From: Candidatus Pacearchaeota archaeon | GTDB taxonomy: Archaea > Nanobdellota > Nanobdellia > Pacearchaeales > GW2011-AR1 | Assembly: GCA_018303785.1 (NCBI GenBank) | Contig: JAGVXM010000040.1 | Location: 1 to 35,042, forward strand | Reading direction: 5' to 3' | Length of the DNA: 35,042 bases | Shown here: positions 29,666 through 35,042 of the stretch, in pieces | Numbering within the stretch: the stretch's first letter is position 1 | Layout of the letters: each line of letters opens with the position of its first letter | Translations under genes and position numbers: made by a program | The notes under the pieces: model-generated | What the model was told of the DNA's origin: nothing | Database searches by the model: none | The model's input: the letters and a program-made list of their open reading frames with translations, nothing else

Positions 29666-30388
29666 TCATTCCTTCAACTTTCCGATATAAGGCTTATTTA
29701 TCAAAGTAATACCTTGATCTATCGTGAATGGGTAAATCTTCTTTTCATGTTCGCTTCCGCGCATTTTTATAACCTCTAAAAATCTATTACGCGTATCTTT
29801 TTCGCGAAGGTAATATAAATAAATCAACGAATCACATTCGAATTCAAGAATTTGATTATCGATAGATTTTTTCTGTAAGGGATTTCCTTCGTAAATTAAT
29901 AAAGTTGTACAATTCCAGTTCCTTAGAATATTAAATAGTGATAACACTGCTTCTCGTTTCCGAATCTCTCGATCAAAAAGGACTACAAATGATGTAATAC
30001 TATCAATAACCAACCGAGTTATCTTTTCCCTTACAATAATTGTCTCTATGATTCCTCCCCCTTCTTCAAGCATAGTCTTAACCTTTTTAGGGCTGTATTG
30101 CAAAAAATGAAACTTCCCTTTTTTTTCTAACTCAGCCAAGTTCCATCCTAAATCAAGCATGTTATCATAGAAATTCTCTTTTTTCTCTTCAAAAGTCAAA
30201 TACATACAAGCTTCATTTTTTTTCAAACCTTCAATCAAAAATTGGACGCCAAAAATAGTTTTACCAGAACCAGAATTACCAACGACAAGATTTGAAGAAT
30301 TCTTTTCAAAACCCCCATTCGTTAATCGATCAAGAAATTCATTTCCCGTAGAAACTTTCCCTTTTTTCTGTGCAGCTCTTTTTTTCAT
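29666..30388 (-). CDS. KaiC/RecA-like ATPase of the pilus operon (ArlH-like)
   Basis: This 240-residue protein is one KaiC-type domain: substrate-end T-G-N-E-F-L-D-R-L-T-N-G-G (14-26), Walker A G-N-S-G-S-G-K-T (37-44), T-F-E-E (65-68, likely catalytic acid) and Walker B L-V-I-D-S (126-130). In archaella a similar protein, ArlH, sits on the ArlI motor. Here it is the last gene after TadA- and TadC-like genes, so it may play an ArlH-like part in a pilus. A general RadA/KaiC regulator is the alternative. The gene order supports the first view. Confidence 0.75.
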   Translation of the reverse strand: MKKRAAQKKGKVSTGNEFLDRLTNGGFEKNSSNLVVGNSGSGKTIFGVQFLIEGLKKNEACMYLTFEEKKENFYDNMLDLGWNLAELEKKGKFHFLQYSPKKVKTMLEEGGGIIETIIVREKITRLVIDSITSFVVLFDREIRKREAVLSLFNILRNWNCTTLLIYEGNPLQKKSIDNQILEFECDSLIYLYYLREKDTRNRFLEVIKMRGSEHEKKIYPFTIDQGITLINKPYIGKLKE

Positions 30389-30435
30389 ATCCTATTGAAT
30401 CTAAATTATTTTAAAAATGTATTGTTTACTAATAA

Positions 30436-31320
30436 CTAAAACAGGCTTCCAACAAAATTTCCTACAATAATCCTAGTTAGAAAAAAAACAGTAAGGCTCA
30501 GGACAATAAGTATTGGAAGAAACTTCAGCCCTTGTCTCTCTTCACCTTTATTTACCAAACCCAAAACCATTGCTGCAAGTATATCGATAGTAATCATAAA
30601 AAATATAGAGAAGTAAAAAACAAAAGTTGTGGAAATATTTATTTTAGACAATGAAAAAGGCAGATTGATATTTGTGTTTTGAATATCCGGCAGCCCAGAA
30701 AAAATATTTGTCAGCACAGTTACCAAAACATTAGATAAAGAAAAAAGCGCCGGCGCAAAAATTGAAACAGCTAAAAAAATAAAAATAACGTACATTAAAA
30801 TACTTGAAGCAGCCTTTTTTTCCAAAATGGAGCGATCACGCAAACCTCTGGAAGTCTGTTCGAGCAAAATTGCCAAATCTCCGCCAGATCGTATTCCCGA
30901 GATTATTAAAAAAATAATTTTATCTATTTTTGATGATCCAATTCTTTTAGCTAATCCAAGTAAAGCACGATCAATATTTTTTCCAATAGTTATATCTCTT
31001 CCAGTCTTAAGTATTTCCTCGTCGAGCGGAGCAAATTCAGGACGCGAACTCAAAAGCATAGCTCGATCAATTGTCATTCCCGCGCGTAAATTACTAGACA
31101 TTAACTGCAAAAAATCAGGAAATACATCTTCTATTTTCTTAATTCGCGCACTAGTCTTAAAATATTCTTTCAAGTACTCATAGACAAAAAATACCGAAAG
31201 TGATAATCCAAACGCAAATAATGACGGCCAAATTTTCCGATAAAATAAAAGAGTGATTGAACTAATAACGAGGGAAAAAATTAATCCAATTATTATTTTT
31301 TTGATTAAATCTTTTTTCAT
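30436..31320 (-). CDS. TadC/T2SSF-type membrane platform protein 2
   Basis: This 294-residue protein has two N-terminal membrane helices (about 7-45), a cytoplasmic helical bundle (about 50-155) with D-F-L-Q-L-M-S-S-N-L-R-A-G-M-T-I-D-R-A-M and S-G-G-D-L-A-I-L-L-E-Q-T-S-R, and further helices (about 165-200, 230-255, 268-288). This is the type II secretion F (T2SSF) pattern. Its ATG overlaps the stop of the upstream platform gene (TAATG). Two tandem T2SSF proteins with one ATPase is the Tad/archaeal pilus arrangement. Confidence 0.85.
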   Translation of the reverse strand: MKKDLIKKIIIGLIFSLVISSITLLFYRKIWPSLFAFGLSLSVFFVYEYLKEYFKTSARIKKIEDVFPDFLQLMSSNLRAGMTIDRAMLLSSRPEFAPLDEEILKTGRDITIGKNIDRALLGLAKRIGSSKIDKIIFLIISGIRSGGDLAILLEQTSRGLRDRSILEKKAASSILMYVIFIFLAVSIFAPALFSLSNVLVTVLTNIFSGLPDIQNTNINLPFSLSKINISTTFVFYFSIFFMITIDILAAMVLGLVNKGEERQGLKFLPILIVLSLTVFFLTRIIVGNFVGSLF

Positions 31321-32204
31321 TAGAATAAGCTCGGCCTCCTAGATTTAATTAGCCCTAAAAACATAACTTGTATCAACACGTCAAAGACAAACAAGCCGAT
31401 AAAGAGAAGAACAATCATATTTTGAGGTAAATTTACCATTGAAGATATTATCGTTAAGAAAGTTATTGATAAAGCAGGAATAATAACTGCAATAAGCATG
31501 TAAAAAACAATTAAAGGATTTAATCGATTCCCATAATTTTGTATTTGGATCAATTGTTCTTCATTCAAAGTTTTAACGCTTTCTTTAATGACAATACTCA
31601 TATCGCTTCCGGACCTCATTCCATTGCTAATCTGCCATAAAACTCGTCGAAAAAACACAGAAGGATTCTTTTTCCCCAAATAATCTAAAACATCTGATTC
31701 TGGTTGGCCTGAACTTATCATTTTTACCGCTTTTTTAAATTCAAAACTCAACATACCGTAATCAGATTCAGAAATATTAGTCATTATTTCAAATAGCGGT
31801 ATACCCGAGTTTAATTGAATCAAAATATCTTCCAATGCCAGTACTAAATTTTTTTCAATTTCCATTTGCTTTCTAGAAACATAAATGTAAGGATAAACTC
31901 GTTGTGAAAAAAATACAAAGCCAGAAAAAATAACAGCAATTCCGAATCCATAAACCACAAAAAAATCCGCATTAACCATCGCTAAAATAGTTGTTGAAAT
32001 GACAAATAAAATAATAAAATTCATAACAAAACATCTAAGACATATTCCTAAATATTCCTCTCTGGTTAGAGGAACATCACAATTTTTCAACTCTTCGCCC
32101 AAAGTAGATTTTTTCCGATAACTAATTTTTTGTATAAAAAACTCGGAGCGTATTTTTTGCTTTTTCAAATCAGGAAATGTAAACGGAATTTTGAACTTAA
32201 CCAT
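31320..32204 (-). CDS. TadC/T2SSF-type membrane platform protein 1
   Basis: From ATG 32204 the protein has 294 residues. That start is four bases after the ATPase stop; an in-frame ATG at 32255 lies inside the ATPase gene. It has helices at about 65-110 and 210-285 around a cytoplasmic bundle with L-E-D-I-L-I-Q-L-N-S-G-I-P-L-F-E-I and I-S-N-G-M-R-S-G-S-D-M-S-I-V-I, the T2SSF signature. It would sit in the membrane, turned by the TadA-like ATPase to push out pilin subunits, together with the coupled second platform protein. Confidence 0.85.
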   Translation of the reverse strand: MVKFKIPFTFPDLKKQKIRSEFFIQKISYRKKSTLGEELKNCDVPLTREEYLGICLRCFVMNFIILFVISTTILAMVNADFFVVYGFGIAVIFSGFVFFSQRVYPYIYVSRKQMEIEKNLVLALEDILIQLNSGIPLFEIMTNISESDYGMLSFEFKKAVKMISSGQPESDVLDYLGKKNPSVFFRRVLWQISNGMRSGSDMSIVIKESVKTLNEEQLIQIQNYGNRLNPLIVFYMLIAVIIPALSITFLTIISSMVNLPQNMIVLLFIGLFVFDVLIQVMFLGLIKSRRPSLF

Positions 32205-32208
32205 GAGA

Positions 32209-33786
32209 CTAAACAAAAGTAACGTCAGATTCTGTTTTAATTTTGTTTGCCTCATTATTCGCTACAATTTTTTGCAATTCTTCTTTATCATTGTAATAAA
32301 TATTCATGACTTTTCCGATTTGATTAATAGTACGAATATTATTTTTAATGAGCCAACTAATTATTTCTTTTTTATATTCGATGTTTTTATCAAGATCTTG
32401 CTGAGACATTCCGGTGTTTCTTGAAATGTTTTCAAAAAATCGTGAATTTTCACTATGCTTAACTAATTTGTCTTCTTCTGCGGATCGTCGATATAATATT
32501 GTTGCAGTAGCGCTGTCATCTTCAGCGTCAAACTCTGCAATTTGAAAAACTCTACGAATACCTTTTCGTCGGTCACGAAACATAACTATATTCAAGTTTA
32601 CTGCTTTCAAAAGATTAGGCGGTACACTGATAGGAGGATTGGTTAAACGTGAAATGGTTTCAGAAGCAGAATCAGCATGAAGCGTAGCATATACACTATG
32701 TCCGGTATGCATTGCTTCAAACAAAACCATCGCTTCTTCTTTTCGTCGCATTTCTCCCAACACAATTCTATCTGGTCTCATACGTAAACTATTAATCAGA
32801 AGATCTAACATCGAAACTTCTCCTTTTCCTTCAGGGTTTGCAGTTCTCGTTACAAGAGGACACCAATATAAAAATTCAGGCAGCATTAATTCGCGAGTAT
32901 CTTCAACACTGATTATACGATGATTGGGAGGAATGAAAGGCATGCACGCATTCAAAAATGAAGTTTTCCCCGATGCAGTTCCACCTGAAATCAAAATGTT
33001 CATTTCATATTCAATCGCAAGCCAAATAAGTGCTGCGGTTTCTAAATCGCACGTATTAGTCGTGATCAAATCTACAATACTGTAGGGATCACGAGCAAAT
33101 TTTCTGATCGTAATAGTATTCCCCTTCGAGCTAATCGGATATAATATGGAATTAACTCTGTCTCCTGAAACTAAATGAGCGTCGAGCAATGGCGTTAGTA
33201 CTGTAATCTGTCTTCCAACACGACGAGCGATTATATTTGAGTAGTTTGTAATCTCATCTTCTCTTTTTATAGTCAAATTTGTTTTAATCCATCCGTATTT
33301 TTTATGAAAAACTCGAATTGGTTCTTTAGATGATGTTATGACAATTTCCTCGAGTGATTGATCATTAACAAGAAACTCCAATTCTCCTAAACCCATCATA
33401 TCTTGCATTAATTTTCCAATCAAAAATTCTTTGACATGAGTATCCAGCTTAGGTAATTTGGTCATTAATAACTGTTCTGCATCTTTCATAAATTTCCTTT
33501 TTATCTCAGCAAAAGCAGCAGGATTAGTTATCTCCTTGAGTCCGACAGAAGTAACAGAAATTAATTCATTCCTTATATCATCAAGTAAAACTGCAGTCGG
33601 CAAAGAAATTTCTGGACTATACAAATAATAAATTATCCCGTTCTCATCTTTTTTAATCTCAACTTTTAGTTCAGCTTTGTCTATTACTATTTTATACGTT
33701 TCCAAAACTCCTCTTGGAATAATAACGTTTTTCTTGTATTCGTTTTTTTCTTCCTTTCTAAAAAATTTTTCTTTTAAGCTTTTCAT
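32209..33786 (-). CDS. TadA/ArlI-type secretion ATPase
   Basis: This 525-residue hexameric motor ATPase drives pilus assembly. The N-terminal domain includes L-I-G-K-L-M-Q-D-M-M-G-L-G-E-L-E (about 122-137), then Walker A G-G-T-A-S-G-K-T (268-275), the Asp box I-S-V-E-D-T-R-E-L, Walker B with R-P-D-R-I-V-L-G-E-M-R, and the His box H-T-G-H-S-V-Y-A-T-L-H-A. The long C-terminus (about 440-525) is acidic-basic and may contact the platform. It starts one base after the stop of the HTH membrane gene and leads directly to the two platform genes. Confidence 0.93.
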   Translation of the reverse strand: MKSLKEKFFRKEEKNEYKKNVIIPRGVLETYKIVIDKAELKVEIKKDENGIIYYLYSPEISLPTAVLLDDIRNELISVTSVGLKEITNPAAFAEIKRKFMKDAEQLLMTKLPKLDTHVKEFLIGKLMQDMMGLGELEFLVNDQSLEEIVITSSKEPIRVFHKKYGWIKTNLTIKREDEITNYSNIIARRVGRQITVLTPLLDAHLVSGDRVNSILYPISSKGNTITIRKFARDPYSIVDLITTNTCDLETAALIWLAIEYEMNILISGGTASGKTSFLNACMPFIPPNHRIISVEDTRELMLPEFLYWCPLVTRTANPEGKGEVSMLDLLINSLRMRPDRIVLGEMRRKEEAMVLFEAMHTGHSVYATLHADSASETISRLTNPPISVPPNLLKAVNLNIVMFRDRRKGIRRVFQIAEFDAEDDSATATILYRRSAEEDKLVKHSENSRFFENISRNTGMSQQDLDKNIEYKKEIISWLIKNNIRTINQIGKVMNIYYNDKEELQKIVANNEANKIKTESDVTFV

Positions 33787-33787
33787 A

Positions 33788-34480
33788 TTATTTCTTTCGA
33801 GATTTTAATGGAATTTTGTTATTTCGTTTGATATTCAACGAATTCACTTTCTCATCCTTTTTTTTAACAAACAAAGCAGAAATGTCAAATGATTTCTTTT
33901 CATCTGCTTTAAACTTTTTTTCCACCTCATTTTTTTCCTTTTTTTCAGGAATGATAGATTCAGTTTTTTTATCTTCCTCTAATTCATCTTCTTTTAATTT
34001 TAAAATCGGATCTCCAAACCCTGGATAATAAATTTCGGCCAAATCCCCTGATTCCAAAATCTTAAACCACTCTATTACCAAATCTTTCTCGACATTAAAC
34101 GATTTTGCAATATCGGTCACGCTAACCTTTTTGTGTTTTTTAAGAATTTCATACAAAGTGTCCATATCAGTCTTGAAATTTACAGGAGTAGAATAATTAA
34201 TAACTAAAGTAGGACGTTGTCCGCGCAAAAGTGTCATATCTCTCACTGCAGTGTAGAGAAGGAGCATAATTAACAAAGCCCATTGACCAATAAGAAAGAT
34301 TTGTGTTTTAGAATTCATATTCTGTAAATATGAGAAATTTTCTTCGATATCTTTAAAGCTTTTAACAGAAAATCCTGTAAAGCCATTAGATTTGTAAACA
34401 AAAAACAGCGTATTTGCAAGCAAAACAATTGCCACAAATCCCAGCGTTTTCAAAAATAAGTAGCTGCCCTCTTTTTCCAT
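33788..34480 (-). CDS. Membrane-anchored winged-helix protein heading the pilus operon
   Basis: This 230-residue protein has two membrane helices (about 10-28 and 62-80), then a cytoplasmic winged helix (about 100-160: T-L-Y-E-I-L-K-K-H-K-K-V-S-V-T-D-I-A-K-S-F-N, V-I-E-W-F-K-I-L-E-S-G-D-L-A-E-I-Y-Y) and a Lys/Glu-rich disordered tail. TTTATAAT is centred 24.5 bases before ATG 34480, so the operon message is leaderless. One base separates it from the ATPase gene. It could link the motor to the membrane or sense assembly state and regulate genes; neither is shown. Confidence 0.7.
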   Translation of the reverse strand: MEKEGSYLFLKTLGFVAIVLLANTLFFVYKSNGFTGFSVKSFKDIEENFSYLQNMNSKTQIFLIGQWALLIMLLLYTAVRDMTLLRGQRPTLVINYSTPVNFKTDMDTLYEILKKHKKVSVTDIAKSFNVEKDLVIEWFKILESGDLAEIYYPGFGDPILKLKEDELEEDKKTESIIPEKKEKNEVEKKFKADEKKSFDISALFVKKKDEKVNSLNIKRNNKIPLKSRKK

Positions 34481-34500
34481 ACTATAATATCGAAATGTAT

Positions 34501-34508
34501 ATTATAAA
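34501..34508 (-). promoter_or_regulatory. TATA box of the pilus motor operon
   Basis: TTTATAAT on the minus strand is centred about 25 bases before ATG 34480. It is the only clear promoter for the four coupled genes down to 30436 and perhaps the ATPase to 29666. Confidence 0.6.
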
Positions 34509-34581
34509 TTTATTGCTTAAGGATCATCGATGTGGAGTCCTAATATTATTTCGCTTTTTTATTTCATGCCATGTATCTTGT

Positions 34582-35042
34582 TCATTCATGTTCAATTAAC
34601 CTCAAAAATTCTCCGACAATAGATTCGGGTCTTCTTTTTCTTATAAACGCTTCGTGGGGAGTTTCTCCCCATTCAAGCGTTAATGCGCCGTGCAAACGAT
34701 TGTTATACCAATAAATCCATTCTTTTAATGTTTTAAATCTCCAGCGATGCTTGTCATATTCCAGCCATAATCTTTCAAGCTTTCCATTTGTTTGTGGTAT
34801 ATGCTGTATTTTTTGTGAAAATCAAGAAAACCTTGTGTGTACCACACACTAAAGTGTGTGGTTTGTTTTGGTTTTCTGGATGATCCAAAATCTAAAACTT
34901 TAAAGCTACGACCACATTCTAAAGAATGTGGTTTTAGATTTATGGACATAAAAATAATTCAAATGCTGATTTTGAATTAGAATTCCTTTCTTTTTTATTG
35001 GAAAAGAACTCTGCTCCACGATCAGTATTAACTTGGAAAATC
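34582..35042 (-). pseudogene. Integrase-core (rve) transposase, interrupted and truncated
   Basis: On the minus strand, from the window edge, the frame reads V-N-T-D-R-G-A-E-F-F-S-N (second catalytic Asp) up to F-E-L-F-L, then stops inside a foreign stretch. Beyond it another frame gives I-Q-H-I-P-Q-T-N-G-K-L-E-R-L-W (catalytic Glu), then Y-W-Y-N-N-R-L-H-G-A-L and T-P-H-E-A-F to the stop 34582-34584. These are the marks of IS481/IS3-like integrase-fold transposases. The break is the double-hairpin element at 34825-34940. The N-terminal part lies outside the window. Confidence 0.8.
34825..34940. repeat. 116-bp double-hairpin element inside a transposase gene
   Basis: There are two nested stem-loops. 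Module A has outer arms AGAAAACC (34825-34832) and GGTTTTCT (34870-34877) around an inner stem ACCACACAC/GTGTGTGGT (34841-34862). Module B has outer arms AATCTAAAAC (34889-34898) and GTTTTAGATT (34931-34940) around an inner stem ACCACATTC/GAATGTGGT (34911-34932). Both inner loops are TAAA, and B's outer right arm shares two bases with its inner stem, so alternative folds are possible. It interrupts a transposase frame and looks like a miniature element or PATE-type derivative of IS200/IS605. Confidence 0.65.

Noticed and set aside
34725-34949. Minus-strand open frame over the double-hairpin element
   Set aside because: It joins hairpin sequence to an out-of-frame part of the transposase; the true coding frame of the transposase is different.
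1-35042. CRISPR array or cas genes
   Set aside because: I found no series of regularly spaced direct repeats and no Cas-like protein; the repeats present are pairs explained by duplication or mobile elements.

Overview
The window looks like a piece of an uncultivated archaeal chromosome, most likely a DPANN-type lineage (Woesearchaeota/Pacearchaeota-like). The DNA is AT-rich. Many genes have a TATA-like box centred about 25 nt before the start codon, as expected for leaderless archaeal transcripts. Several genes are archaeal in type: a threonyl-tRNA synthetase with the archaeal editing domain, the archaeal D-aminoacyl-tRNA deacylase DtdA, a class III (pilin/archaellin) signal peptide, and TadA/TadC plus KaiC-like pilus genes. 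The lineage is inferred from gene content, not tested by phylogeny.

Layout. 1-2.1 kb is an accessory/decay zone: a broken IS200-like element, three tandem DUF2283-like genes, a decayed toxin-antitoxin pair, a short conserved hairpin, a DUF1428 fragment and an intact AbrB-RelE pair. 2.1-3.0 kb is a CorA-like protein. 3.0-7.9 kb is an apparent envelope operon (flippase-like protein, GT-C-like glycosyltransferase, anchored surface protein, two small membrane proteins). 7.9-9.3 kb is a GNAT pseudogene and a second gene cut by an IS200-like element. 9.4-13.7 kb holds a DUF2196-AlbA_2 fusion, both methionine sulfoxide reductases around an AbrB-MazF pair and a methyltransferase, and a DUF4256 protein. 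13.73-18.87 kb is bounded by a perfect 23-bp inverted repeat and carries a DDE transposase, a DNA methyltransferase with a convergent restriction-like endonuclease, two AbrB-operon small genes, and an unrecognised two-gene unit. 18.9-28.9 kb is mostly housekeeping (ThrRS, PIN protein, tRNA-Ser, endonuclease III, DtdA, Sua5) with a SNF2 ATPase/zinc-rich protein pair. 28.9-34.5 kb is a pilin followed by a pilus/secretion motor operon on the opposite strand. 34.6-35.0 kb is an integrase-type transposase broken by a double-hairpin element.

Most notable: (1) the 5.14-kb inverted-repeat-bounded segment looks like an undescribed mobile cassette carrying a restriction-modification system and an unknown gene pair; (2) the two toxin-antitoxin operons share the operator core TAAGAT-N2-ATCTTA in identical promoter geometry; (3) three hairpins share the form CCAC-N4-TAAA-N4'-GTGG with covarying inner arms, suggesting a family of small mobile or recognition elements; (4) the SNF2 ATPase is translationally overlapped with a coiled-coil, multi-zinc-knuckle partner. 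All functional calls come from reading motifs; no database search was possible.
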